Assembly: GCF_036884655.1 (NCBI RefSeq) | Contig: NC_088357.1 | Span: forward strand, 11,935,501-11,999,500 | DNA from: Musa acuminata AAA Group | Taxonomy: Eukaryota > Streptophyta > Magnoliopsida > Zingiberales > Musaceae | Direction: 5' to 3' | Length of the DNA stretch: 64,000 nucleotides | Shown here: positions 42,601 through 55,300 of the stretch, one piece after another | Numbering within the stretch: position 1 is the first letter of the stretch | Layout: every line of letters starts with the position of its first letter | Notes under the pieces: model-generated | The model's input: the letters and a program-made list of their open reading frames with translations, nothing else | The model's database searches: none | What the model was told of the DNA's origin: nothing | Program-made: the position numbers and the translations under genes

Positions 42601-44788
42601 TGAGTACATAAGGACAGCAGCTATGTGAGGAGGAAAAATAATGTGTTGTGAGATTTAGCTGTATCAGTACGATAACTAGAGTAATCATATACTCGAATGG
42701 ATTTCTCAATTCATTTAGCCTAATTTTGCAAATATCTATCTACTTGCTATTTAGTTTTGCCATAAAAAATGGTAACTATGGTTAGTACTTAGTACTACAT
42801 CCACAGCACAATTCTTATAGCATTATTCAACAAGACTAATCCCACATAACTTTTGACTCTTTTCTAAGATGACTTGACACTCTCTGGAATTCACAACCAT
42901 GGAGAATTGATTTCATTAGAAAATTCAAACAACAAAAGGTAACTTATTGTTAAAACAAATAGATAGCAAAGCAAAATGTCCTCGAGCCTTAGTCTTATTT
43001 TTAGTTGCCAAATTCCATAAAGCAGAAAGACTAAAAACTAGCCTTGCCACACAAGTCTATTGCATTGACCTCAGCATCATACCAATCAAGGAATTTCCTC
43101 TTCTGCATGCAACGTCAGTTTTTTTGTGATTCTCTCCACACCATAGATTCATAGTGGCAGGAGAACCCTGCCACATCCATTAAACTGCCCGTCATAACCG
43201 AATAGTACCACACAAGGAGATAACAAAGAAGAAGATGGGCCTATCCACATGACACAGGTCGTCTACTACTAGTAGCTCACGCCAAAACATTCTGAGCAAC
43301 ATAGCTAGACCTGCTCATTATAACATTGCGAGGATAGTATGATACTTCAATCTAGACCAGGTAAATAAAAACTTTCCAACACTGTACACAAATTAAGGCA
43401 TTATATCCTTGCTTGATTTATGGGATGTGGTTGTATTTGGCCTTTGACGGAAGTAGGACTGCTGGAATATGACCCATATAAGTTAAAGTAATAATGTAAT
43501 ATATGCTTGGTCGATGTCTAAGATGTGAGAATACTTGTCCCCTGAGGGAAGTGGGACTGCTCAAACATGACATACATTATGATGCGAGATCATTTAAGTT
43601 GAATACCATATGGAATTGCAAAGGAGAACTTTGGGCTATATGTGAAAAATTAGAATAATGGAATAGTAAGTCCTAAAACTATTAGTAAGAAATAAGTAGC
43701 TTGATATGTAAGTGGTCTATTAGTAAGCCTTTGATACCAACTCCAACTGTAACAAGTAGGCAGCTTATTGTTAGATTAAGCCTGCCACAACGTGCCCATA
43801 AATTCAAGATTTAGTGTCTAATATGCTGATGCCATATAAGCGGCTGACGAGCCAATAACATTCAACAGAATAGCACATCACCATAGTTTCATTGATAAAC
43901 GGTTGCAACCAAATGATAGAAAAAGAAAAAAAAAGGGGGGAAATTAGAAAAAAAACAAAAAATAAACTCAACATAGCCAGAAGACACCATCATTTCTCAA
44001 CCATAATTTAGAGGAGTACAAATTCTTAGGGGGCAGGCTAATTACACTCAAATTGACCAGTTGAAGACTAAAACATCCAGAACCAATCATCATAAAAAAA
44101 GATAAAAATAAAATTTTATGACTTCCTCTTTTTTCATGTGCTCATATTGTGACAATCAAGAAAGTGAACAACGTGTCACCGTCATATCCATGATCAAAGA
44201 GACCCAATTCACCAAATCCCGATGCATCCACAGTTTTCTGTCTTGAAATTCTATCCTGGTTTGTTTGTGTGGTTACGAGAAGACTGCAAAATCTATGAGA
44301 CGACGTCTATATGATTACAGGTGACTAGCTAGGATGTTGCCCAAGATTGTCCGTTGTTGTTTTAGAGCTAGTTTAAAAGGTGCGTTTCAATCTGAAACAC
44401 GAAAAGCAAAAAAGGGTAAACAATCTTCTTTCCTCCACCAACGCCATTCTGATTGTGGAGGGCTATAAGACAATCCCGAAGTACCTCTAGACCAGAAGAA
44501 TTCCAATTCACTAAACCCTAAAGAATACAAAATCACACGCGGAAAGAAACGATCAAATAAAAAAAACATGACCCTAGAAAACATGAAACCCGTATACAGA
44601 TAGCATCAAGATCATCAGAATGCAACAACCGCACAAAGTTGATGCCCTAGACTGATCAAAATACACGACCACGAAGCGTAAACGGTTACCTTTTCGATGG
44701 GGAGGGTGACAAAGGCAATGACGATGGCGGCGAGGAGTATTACGAGGAGGAAGACCCTGAAGACAGAGGACCAAGGGACGGTGGCCAT
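33655..44788 (-). CDS. TVP38/TMEM64-family (VTT domain) membrane protein, 9 exons
   Basis: Exons on the minus strand are 44788-44690, 41897-41836, 40839-40785, 39302-39204, 37629-37543, 36176-36060, 34930-34838, 34571-34541 and 33833-33655. They join to 273 residues with no stop. An N-terminal membrane segment (VFRVFLLVILLAAIVIAFVTL) is followed by the VTT core: AYIPLTVLAVPASVLTL, then GGGYLFGLPLGFVADSVGAT and GATAAFLLGRT (about 73-105), the IVLLLRLTPLLPFNMLNYLL stretch (about 135-154), and a last hydrophobic segment near 205-225. The Gly-rich loop and R-L-(S/T)-P...P-x-N-x-x-N-Y motif mark this family. Animal relatives are ER or Golgi proteins, some with lipid-scramblase activity. The exact plant role is not established. 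Length fits the family. Introns are large (intron 1 is 2.8 kb), so 822 coding bases spread over 11 kb. The soluble C-tail (about 226-273) has no motif. Confidence 0.93.
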
Positions 44789-46566
44789 CCTACGACGCCA
44801 CGGCCGACGATCTCCTTCCCCTGCTTCGTCGCCGCAGCCCCTCGGCCACGAAATCGCCGGATTCAGTAAGCCTCTCGTTCTTTCTCTTTCTCTCTCCTCT
44901 CAATTCTCTCTCTATTATGATCCGATCGATGGATTAGATGACGACTGTTTCAAACCTAACATTCCTTCGCCACCACCTCCTCCTCCGCCTCCACCGCCTC
45001 GTGTCCCGATGCGTGCGCTGTGGTCACCGCGTTCCACTTCTTTGGCTCCCCGATTCGAATAATACTTTGCAAGGCAAGCTTACGTGCTTCCCTTTATTAA
45101 ATACACCGTGGGTAGGTGGGGCTCACGAGTTCGATATCCAGCAGGATTCACGGTCCTTGCTCACGGAGTGCTCCATATTTTTCCTGTGCTCCCACTCCAA
45201 ATAAGATCATGTCATGAGCCGCCAATACATAGAAACCCTGTTTTATCCCCGGCAGGAAATCATCGCCAGAACGGGTTCGCATTTGGCTTGGGATACGCTA
45301 CTGGCGCGCGCGAGAGGCAGCAGCAAGATTTGTTCTCCCATTCGCGGTGGGCCACCACAAAGACCTTGCACTGATTGGTTGGTCTGTCAGATTTCCACCC
45401 ATCGCGAGTGGTCGCTCATCTCCCGCCATGGCGATTCAGTAGGCTTCGCTGCCTCACCAGAGGGGTCCGGGCACAGCATTGCCCTCCAACAACGTGGAAG
45501 GGCCCACCAGCAAGCACTTTCAGTGATTGGTGGGACTCACGCCTTAAGGGACCCATAAAGGTTAAGATGTCGGGTCCTCCTCAGCCGGTCCCGCATCAGC
45601 CATTGTTTACTCGTTGAGATGCGTGCGGAGGCATCATTGATAACTGCACGATATTACTGTGGAGAGGCTTCCTCTTCCCAGAATACGGGAGGGCGCTCTT
45701 ATTTTATTTGGATTGATTGCAATTAAAGATGTGCATCCACCATTAATATTAACTTACAAGCTTTATCAACCTGAAGAATCAAGGGAATTTATATTAAAAC
45801 ATCCAATAACGAGATTTTACTAGATAACACTGCATATTTGATTTTTATTGGGAGGTATTTTAAAACAAATTAAAAATACTCTTGAAATCAGGTCGATCCT
45901 TTTTTCGAATGGAGTTATCTGATTTAAACCCGAGTTAGTTAGGTCTAGTTGAGAGCTCGATCCGGATCCAATCTATTCAGGTCAGGTTTAAGATAAATGG
46001 AAAATAGGATTATACACCGAAATAACCATAGTATAAGCAATGGCAACCATTGCTCCTCTCCTTTGCTCTTATAATATCCTATACTAGTTGTTTCACACAT
46101 ATCTTACATAAATTACACATTTTAGTTTAATTACTACTACCAATAAAAGTGCAGTGAAAAAAAAAACAATCTTAAAAGTTAAGCTAGACAAAATAATAGG
46201 ATTTCCTTGTATATAATGATTTTGACACATGTACATAATTATTATATTTAACTAAATATATATATACGCCTAACATATGCAAAATTTATATATATAAAAA
46301 AAAGGCATATGTATTATTCATATTTGTGTTGGCATAAGCTTACATGTGATCACTCCCTTGCTCAATCACTTGAGTGGGATGCTAATATATTTGTCTATAA
46401 AATAAAGTCTATAATGAATCATCACTCAATAAATATACGTTTTTATAATTTTATTTAGGCAAGTTATCATGTCATGTATATAATATTTCAAAATCATATG
46501 CATAAGATAATTAATGGAAACACCTCATCTTATGACTTCTTTAATAATCATAACATTGCAACATAG
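44789..46566. other. TVP38-like promoter side and intergenic region
   Basis: A GC-rich zone (about 44790-45620) with CT runs, a cctcct-rich stretch near 44970 and gggccc/tgggac words is the likely promoter and leader of the minus-strand gene. From 45650 to 46566 the DNA is AT-rich. Frames in the GC-rich part look random, and no gene is called. Confidence 0.45.
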
Positions 46567-49500
46567 TACTAGTTACAAATGCCCTGCAAGCTAATCACGT
46601 GAGTGATGGCACGTGTGACACACTACGCAGTCTTTTTACTTATTATTATTATTGATATTTTCTTACATTATGTTGTATGTTGCATATATTATGATATTCA
46701 TGGATTTGTGCAATACGAATCGGATCGTGATGAGATCGCAATAGTGAGACTAATTCCTCTTTAAACATAGACCATAAACAATCTCGATCGTAGGTTACTC
46801 AAGAGAAACATCAAAATAACCGAACAGACTTGTGTGATGTATACTCGTTCATATGATGGAGCAGCTGATCTTAGAGTTGCTTATATGAGGACATTAGGGG
46901 TACAATGCAGGTGCTTATTGGAGAATGAGTTCACTGATTGATCTGCTCACGGAATGTTGGATAATTAATGATACCTCATTGTTAGACAACGATTTTGTGG
47001 ACCTAGTTGTGCGTTTAGTCCTTAAATTTAAGACACCAAGGATGTTATGTATGAGTACTCTGCTCTTTGATACTAGACTTATAGGTCTGTAGGTTTCAGA
47101 TCTAGTACAACCGATCATCGAGAGTAGTAGCCAACCTTGCGAGGGCAATTGAGTGTCGATAGAGGATCATCCGCTCTTGGTGTCATGAGAGAAATATACT
47201 ATGTGTTCTTGCTTAGGCAAATCCCTAGCTAGGGTCATTCGGATTGAGAGAGAGAATTCTCCGGGAGAATCCAATTAGAGCGAGACTCGAGTAGATTCCA
47301 TATGGGCCTAACAGCACCATGCCCGGTATACGGTCTCTGAGATATTAGATAGATGAGGAACTATAGATACATGATAACTGAGGATAAACAAGTCTAATGG
47401 ATTATATTTCTTTATATCGTCTAAGGACTACGACGTAGTGACATAGTACGTTTGTAATCGATGAGTCGAGTGAATTATTATGGAGATGATAATTCATTAA
47501 GTTGGAATGAGTTCTAATAGGAATGACTCATGAGCAGCTCGATATTGGGCTTAGAGGGTCACACACATATAGTAGGTGTTGCGATAAATGGGGGTATCCA
47601 CTGAAGCCCTTATCTTATTGGATATCCAATAAGTCCCTGAATTATTGAATCTTATGGATAAGATCCAATAAGAGCTAGTAAAAGATTATTATATAGAAAT
47701 CCACTAATTCAAGAGGATTGAATAGTTGGATAGAGATATAATACTCAATAGGGAAATATCCATTAATGTTAAGTTGATAAGGACTTCTATAAATAAAAGG
47801 AAATCAAAAGGGACTAGAATCCTTTTCAACTACCACCTCCTATTCTCCTCCCTCCCTTTCTTGCTCAACTGATAGCCATAGTTGCGTGTGGACTACAAGA
47901 AGGGTTGGCCCCTTCTTAATCATGTGGTGCGCGTCTAGAGGAAGATCATACAGCGATTTAAAGATCGTCTTCACCGCATCTACCATGTGGATCACCGTTA
48001 GAGAGGAGGATAGTTGATCTCCTTCATCCACTCCTATAGATTTAAAATTTTACAAGGATACATGATCTTCCTATGTAACAAATCTCGCTTAATACGCGTA
48101 GTTTCGGTTTTGCGTTTTGTTTTGTTCACCAATTTTCGCAAGACGATGAAAACCCTTTTTCTTTATGAAATATACGATTTTGCTTTCTATTCTTCTATTG
48201 TGCATGTGATGCTCTATCTAAGTTTCCTAATAGTGGTATTAGAGTCAGGTTGCTCGTACTATTAATTGATTTTTAAACTACATGTATTGATAAATCACAT
48301 AGAATTGTTTTTGCGCGATTGTTATCATTTTTTATCGTAGTTTTCATATCTGGAACTATAACTCTTTTCTCTGTTAAAAAGTATTTTAGAAAGATATTTT
48401 GGTGTTAAAATTGTTGATGCAAAAGAGGAAGAAAGGGCAACAATTATTGCTGCTCTATAGGTCGGCCAAAGGCTACTTGCAACCTTGGTCGAGAGCCGTA
48501 GAAGAGGCTCTTAGCCTGGCCACCTGCAGCAAACCTACTAGTCACAAGTGCCCTGCAAGCCCATCACGTGAGTGATGATATGTGTCATACGCACTCTTTT
48601 TACTTATTATTTATTTGATATTTTATCACTTTATCTTGCATGATTGCATATATTGTGATATTCATGGATCTGTACAATAGAAATCAAATCATGATTAGAT
48701 CACAATAATGAGACCGATTCTCCTTTGAGTAGGGACTCTAAATAATCTCGGTCGTAGGTTACCCGAGAGGGACATGAGATAACCAGATAGATTGGTGTGT
48801 TGCATACTCGTCCATATGATTGAAGCAGTTGGTCTCATAACTGCTCGTGTGGAGACACTATGGATACAGTACATGTTCTCATTGGAGAATGAGTTCATTG
48901 ATTGATCCACTCACGAAATATTAGATGGTTGATGATACTTCATTTTCAGACAGTGATTCCGTCATCCTAATGGTGTATCTAGTCCTTAGACTTGAGATAC
49001 CAAGGATGTCATGTATGAGTACTCCACTCTTTGATATATAACTTATAGGCTTGAAAGTTTCAGATCTAGCACAATCGATCATCGAGAGTGACAGCCAACC
49101 TTACGAGGGCTATTGAGTGTCGATAGAGGATCATCTGCTCTCGGTGTCATGAGAGGAATATCCTGTGTTTTTGCTCAAGTAAATCCCTAGCCATGGTCAT
49201 TCGGATTGAGAGAGAAAGAGTTCTTCGGAAGACTCCGATTAAAGCGAGACTCGAGTAAAAACCGTATGGGCCTGATAGTACCATGCTCGAAATATGATCT
49301 CTATGATATTAGATGGATACGAGACTATAGATATATGGTAGCTGAGGACAAATAGGTCCAATGGATTAAATTCCTCTATATCGTTTGGGGACTACGGTGT
49401 AATGGCCTAGTATGTCTGCAATCGATGAGTCGAGTGAATTATTATTGAGATAATAATTCATTGAGCCAGAAGGAGTTCTGACAAGTATAACTCACGGTCA

Positions 49501-49646
49501 GCTCGATATTTGGCCTAAAGGGTCACACACATATGGTAGGTATTACGATAAGTAGAGGTTCGGATATGAGATATCCGCTAGAGCCCCTATCTTATTGGAT
49601 ATCCAATAAACCTCTGAATTATTAGATCCTATAGATAAAATCCAAT
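46567..49646 (+). mobile_element. Internally deleted copia-type LTR element, 3' LTR truncated
   Basis: A plus-oriented LTR from about 46567 to 48232 starts tactagttacaaatgccctg. It contains TATA-like tataaataaaag near 47791 and is followed by a degenerate primer site. Only about 300 bp later a second copy of the same LTR starts at 48536 (tactagtcacaagtgccctg). It runs collinearly until atccaa at about 49645, where the inverted LTR of the next element begins. The internal part has no gag or pol, so the element is a deletion derivative or a non-autonomous form. The two LTR copies differ by many substitutions and indels, indicating an old insertion. Confidence 0.75.
48234..48251 (+). other. Degenerate primer binding site
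   Basis: tggtattagagtcaggtt immediately follows the first LTR. It differs at two positions from tggtatcagagccaggtt, the initiator-Met tRNA complementary site of many copia elements. Confidence 0.7.
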
Positions 49647-52370
49647 TGTTGAAAAATTTGGGGGGTGACATCACATGCGCAGTGGAAGAACATAAAAAAT
49701 AAAATCCTCAATTTCCCAAAGATGTATTCGTCATCGCGGGAAGATTAGTGCGCAAAATCCACGAAACTTAAAACTACGTAAATGAAAGATTGTGTTACCT
49801 AGGGAGATCGTATATCTCTGAATCCCTGCAGATCTTTAGGAGAGGGTGAATGAGGTCAAGCGTTCTCCTCTCTAGCGATGATCCACATAGCAAGACTGCG
49901 ATGATGCTCATCAAAACTCCAGGCCTGCTATTTGAGGTGGAGAGAGGGAGGAGAATAGGAGAGGCAATCCAAAAAGGCTTTAGCCTATGAATCATTTGTT
50001 CCCTCTTATTTATAGATGTCTCTTGTCAACTTAACCCTAATGGATCCTGCCCTATTGGGTATTGGATCTCCATCCAACTACCCAAGCCTCTAGATTAGTG
50101 GATCTCTATCCAATAATCTCTTATTGGCTCTTATTGGATCTCATCCATAGGATCCAATAATTCAGAGGCTTATTGGATATCCAATAACACAATGGCTCTG
50201 ACGAAAATCTCATATCTGAACCTCTACTCATCGCAACGCTTACCATATATGTGTGACCCTCTAGGCCCAATATCGAATTAGCCGTGAATTATACCTGTTA
50301 GAACTCTATTTTGCTCAGTGAATTATTATCTCCATAATAATTTACTCGACTCATCGACTGCGGATGTAGTAGGCCACTACGACGCAATCTCTAGACAATA
50401 TAGGGGAGTCCAATCCATTAGACATGTCTGTCCTCAGTTATCGCGTACCTAGAGTCCATCATCCATCTAATATCCTAAAGACCATATACCAGGAATGGTG
50501 TTGTCAGACCCATATGGTTTCTAATTGAGTCTCGCTCTAATCAGATTCTCTCGGAGAACTCTTTCTCTCTTAATCTGAATGACTCTAGCGAGAGATTTGT
50601 CTGAGCACGAACACATGAGATATTCCTCTCATGACACCAAGAGCGGATGATCTTTTATCGACACTCAATAGCCCTCGTAAGATTGACTATCACTCCCGAT
50701 GACCAACTGTGCTAGATTTGGAACATCTAAACCTATAAGTCTGGCATCAAAGAGTGGAGCACTCATACAGAACATCCTTGGTGTCTCAAGTCTAAGGACC
50801 AGGTACACCACTAGGACTACGGAATCACCGTCTGATAATAAGGCATCATTAACTATCCAGCATTCCGTAAGCGGATCAATCAGTTAACTCATTCTACAAT
50901 AAGCATTTGTATTGTATCCCTAGTGTCCCCACACGAGCAACTATGAGAACAATTGCATCCATTATATGGACGGGTATACAGCACATAAGTATGTCCGGTT
51001 ATCTCGATATCCCTCTCGAGTAATCTATGACCGGGATTATTTAGGATTTGTGTTTAAAGGTGAATCGATCTTATTATCGTGATCTCATCATGATCCGATT
51101 CTTATTGCACATATCCATGGACATCACAATATATTCAAGCAACAGATAATATAAAGTGATAAAATACCAAATAATAATAAGCAAAAAGACTGTGTTAAGT
51201 CATATATGTCATCACTCACTTGATTGGCTTGTAGGGTCACCTATAACTAGCAATCTCCCACTTGACATAAAGCCAATCACATATGTGTCTGATCCCCATC
51301 AGACCCTTGTGACGCTCAAAAACAATATGATATAATGACTTTGTCAATAGATCTACGATGTTATCTTCGGATGAAACTCTTTCTATTGCTACATCTCCTC
51401 GGGTCACGATCTCTCTAATAAGCTAAAACCTACCCAGAACACTTTTGATGAGACCTAGGTTCTCTCATTTGAGTAATCGCCACTTTAGTTGTTGCAATAT
51501 AAGGGAATCAACTTCTTATTGCCCGGCACGACTCTCAAATCAATGATGAACTTCTTCATCCAGACTCCCTCATTTGCTGCCTCTGCTATAGCAATGTACT
51601 CCGCCTCTGTGGTCGAGTCAGTAGTAGTATCTTGTTTGGAACTTTTCCAGTACACTGCTCCTCCATTCAAGGTATATGCATACCTTGAATGCGACTTGTT
51701 ATCATCAACATCGGACTGGAAACTTGAGTCTGTGTAGCCTTCAATCCTGAGGCTACTACCTCCATATACCAGTAAAATATCCTTAGTCCTTCTCAAGTAC
51801 TTAAAGATACATTTTACTATTCTTTAGTGCTCAAAGCTTGGATCCGCTTGATACCTATTCGTGACACTCAAAGCATGCGCTATATCAGGCCAGATACATA
51901 GCATGACATACATGATAGACCCTATCGCCGAGGCATAGGGTATCCTATCCATATTCATCCTTTCTTCATGAGTCTTTAGCGACATACTCCTAGAAAACAA
52001 TATCTCATATCTCATAGATATGAGACATTTCTTGGAATTTTCTATGTCAAACCTTTTGACAATGGTGTCTATATATCTGGACAGGGATAAGCCAAGCATC
52101 CTCTTGGATCTATCTCTATAGATCTAAATGCCCAAGATATATGATGCTTCTCCTAAGTCCTTCATTGAGAAGTGCCTATATAACTATGCCTTTACTATGA
52201 ATAGAATTCCTACATATTTCTCAATTATCAGAATGTCATCCACATATAACACTAAGAAGGTGATAGTGCTCCCACTTAACTTCCTGTATACACAAATCTC
52301 ATCTTCATTCTTAATAAAGACAGAATATTTGATTACCTCATTAAATCTTATGTTCTAAATATAGGAGCAC
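49647..52370 (-). mobile_element. Truncated Ty1/copia element: 3' LTR and pol end
   Basis: Read on the minus strand, an LTR spans 51252-49647. It starts TGCTAGTTATAGG and ends TTTTTCAACA, giving TG...CA ends. It is preceded by the polypurine tract AAGTGGGAGAT (51263-51253). Further inside lies decayed pol sequence. The element is cut off at about 52370, where it merges into the 1,141-bp tandem array, so its integrase, protease, gag and 5' LTR are absent. The LTR is the same family as the plus-oriented LTRs at 46567 and 48536. Confidence 0.85.
51485..52370 (-). pseudogene. Copia RNase H / reverse transcriptase remnant
   Basis: On the minus strand, fragments read in order. First is an RT part with the catalytic motif LYVDDILII (YVDD at 52246-52235), then MKDLGEASYILG, then the RT-RNase H linker (PYASAIGSIMYVM). 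Last is RNase H with GYTDSSFQSDVDD, GAVYWKSSKQ and DSTTEAEYIA. Stop codons, for example a few codons before RHFSMKDLG, and frame changes show it is dead. Its upstream edge lies within the first unit of the tandem array. Confidence 0.9.
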
Positions 52371-55300
52371 CATATGATAAAACACTCTCGTAGAAACTTC
52401 AAGTTGAGACACATTAACCACTAAAATATTTAACTATTTAATATTTATATATACAGTTGCAAGTGTGTCAGGACTCACTTCTTATTGCTTAGAAACTAAG
52501 TCTCTTAGTGACTGATATCAGATACCTGTTTAAAGATCCACCAGGGAACCAGTTATGCTGAGTGACTTGGACTTCTAATACTAAATTCTCTGATAAGGTC
52601 TTGTCCAAAGTTTGAGCATCAGTAAACTAAAAATCAAGAAGTTTAAATCCATAAACACTACATCTGAAATGAAAACCCACAGCCAAAAAATCAAGAAGTT
52701 TGATCATGTATGCATTTATATGTGTGCAATTAACAACACAGACTTCACCTTAGATTTGCACGAGAAGAAACCACCCCAGATAAGAGGCCAATCAGCTGCA
52801 TCAGCATCCCTGTTTGATCTAGTGGTCCAGTATTCTGCAATTTTTCTGATGTGACCAGGATAAGATTGTGGGACACAAGGTGAAACTGATTAGTGACGCT
52901 ATGCCACCATTGAAGTTGTATCCCTGTCCACCTTTCTCTGAGGAAATATTTGGATTGAAAAATTGGAAAATAGACATGTCCATGGATGCCCAGTCAATCA
53001 TGACTGAATGAATAAATATACACATTATCAAGAAAACATGATAATTAGTGTTCATATAAGGCAATATATTAGAAAAATAGATTGTACATCACATATCAAA
53101 ACTACGAAAGGTATTTGTAACCAAAGAATTATACACCTAAAACCAAATTAAATAAACTTGTGTCTCATCTTCATTCTTAATAAAGACAGAAGATTTGATT
53201 ACCTCATTAAATCTTATGTTCTAAATATAGGAGCACCATATGATAAAACACTCTCGTAGAAACTTCAAGTTGAGACACATTAACCACTAAAATATTTAGC
53301 TATTTAATATTTATATATACAGTTGCAAGTGTGTCAGGACTCACTTCTTATTGCTTAGAAACTAAGTCTCTTAGTGACTGATATCAGATACCTGTTTAAA
53401 CCAGTGCCAAGCATATTTGAAATCTTACCTGTGCATCAACTTTGCATTATCTTAACTTGATTAACCTCACTTTAATCAGGTTTAACTTCAGAACATGGGT
53501 TTATGTTCATGAGGTCAACTCTACTGCCAGGAAGAAGGTGCAAAAGTTCCAAGGCAAGAAGCTCAGGCTGCTTTCTCAAGAACTGAATAATTGCAGGACT
53601 GATGTTATAGCAGCCAAACCAGTTCTTAAAACTCCAAAACAATAAAACATGGAAACCCCAGGGGTCTTTTAGAAAGATCCACCAGGGAACCAGTTATGCT
53701 GAGTGACTTGGACTTCTAATACTAAATTCTCTGATAAGGTCTTGTCCAAAGTTTGAGCATCAGTAAACTAAAAATCAAGAAGTTTAAATCCATAAACACT
53801 ACATCTGAAATGAAAACCCACAGCCAAAAAATCAAGAAGTTTGATCATGTATGCATTTATATGTGTGCAATTAACAACACAGACTTCACCTTAGATTTGC
53901 ACGAGAAGAAACCACCCCAGATAAGAGGCCAATCAGCTGCATCAGCATCCCTGTTTGATCTAGTGGTCCAGTATTCTGCAATTTTTCTGATGTGACCAGG
54001 ATAAGATTGTGGGACACAAGGTGAAACTGATTAGTGACGCTATGCCACCATTGAAGTTGTATCCCTGTCCACCTTTCTCTGAGGAAATATTTGGATTGAA
54101 AAATTGGAAAATAGACATGTCCATGGATGCCCAGTCAATCATGACTGAATGAATAAATATACACATTATCAAGAAAACATGATAATTAGTGTTCATATAA
54201 GGCAATATATTAGAAAAATAGATTGTACATCACATATCAAAACTACAAAAAGTATTTGTAACCAAAGAATTATACACCTAAAACCAAATTAAATAAACTT
54301 GTGTCTCATCTTCATTCTTAATAAAGACAGAAGATTTGATTACCTCATTAAATCTTATGTTCTAAATATAGGAGCACCATATGATAAAACACTCTCGTAG
54401 AAACTTCAAGTTGAGACACATTAACCACTAAAATATTTAGCTATTTAATATTTATATATACAGTTGCAAGTGTGTTAGGACTCACTTCTTATTGCTTAGA
54501 AACTAAGTCTCTTAGTGACTGATATCAGATACCTGTTTAAACCAGTGCCAAGCATATTTGAAATCTTACCTGTGCATCAACTTTGCATTATCTTAACTTG
54601 ATTAACCTCACTTTAATCAGGTTTAACTTCAGAACATGGGTTTATGTTCATGAGGTCAACTCTACTGCCAGGAAGAAGGTGCAAAAGTTCCAAGGCAAGA
54701 AGCTCAGGCTGCTTTCTCAAGAACTGAATAATTGCAGGACTGATGTTATAGCAGCCAAACCAGTTCTTAAAACTCCAAAACAATAAAACATGGAAACCCC
54801 AGGGGTCTTTTAGAAAGATCCACCAGGGAACCAGTTATGCTGAGTGACTTGGACTTCTAATACTAAATTCTCTGATAAGGTCTTGTCCAAAGTTTGAGCA
54901 TCAGTAAACTAAAAATCAAGAAGTTTAAATCCATAAACACTACATCTGAAATGAAAACCCACAGCCAAAAAATCAAGAAGTTTGATCATGTATGCATTTA
55001 TATGTGTGCAATTAACAACACAGACTTCACCTTAGATTTGCACGAGAAGAAACCACCCCAGATAAGAGGCCAATCAGCTGCATCAGCATCCCTGTTTGAT
55101 CTAGTGGTCCAGTATTCTGCAATTTTTCTGATGTGACCAGGATAAGATTGTGGGACACAAGGTGAAACTGATTAGTGACGCTATGCCACCATTGAAGTTG
55201 TATCCCTGTCCACCTTTCTCTGAGGAAATATTTGGATTGAAAAATTGGAAAATAGACATGTCCATGGATGCCCAGTCAATCATGACTGAATGAATAAATA

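Noticed and set aside
44697..45617. Plus-strand frames of 80-120 codons upstream of the TVP38-like start
   Set aside because: The first overlaps exon 1 in antisense. The others sit in a GC-rich promoter zone without domain or splice structure.
46915..50887. 60-80 codon frames such as those at 46915, 48695 and 50699
   Set aside because: They are the same stretch of LTR read in different copies and orientations, and are non-coding.
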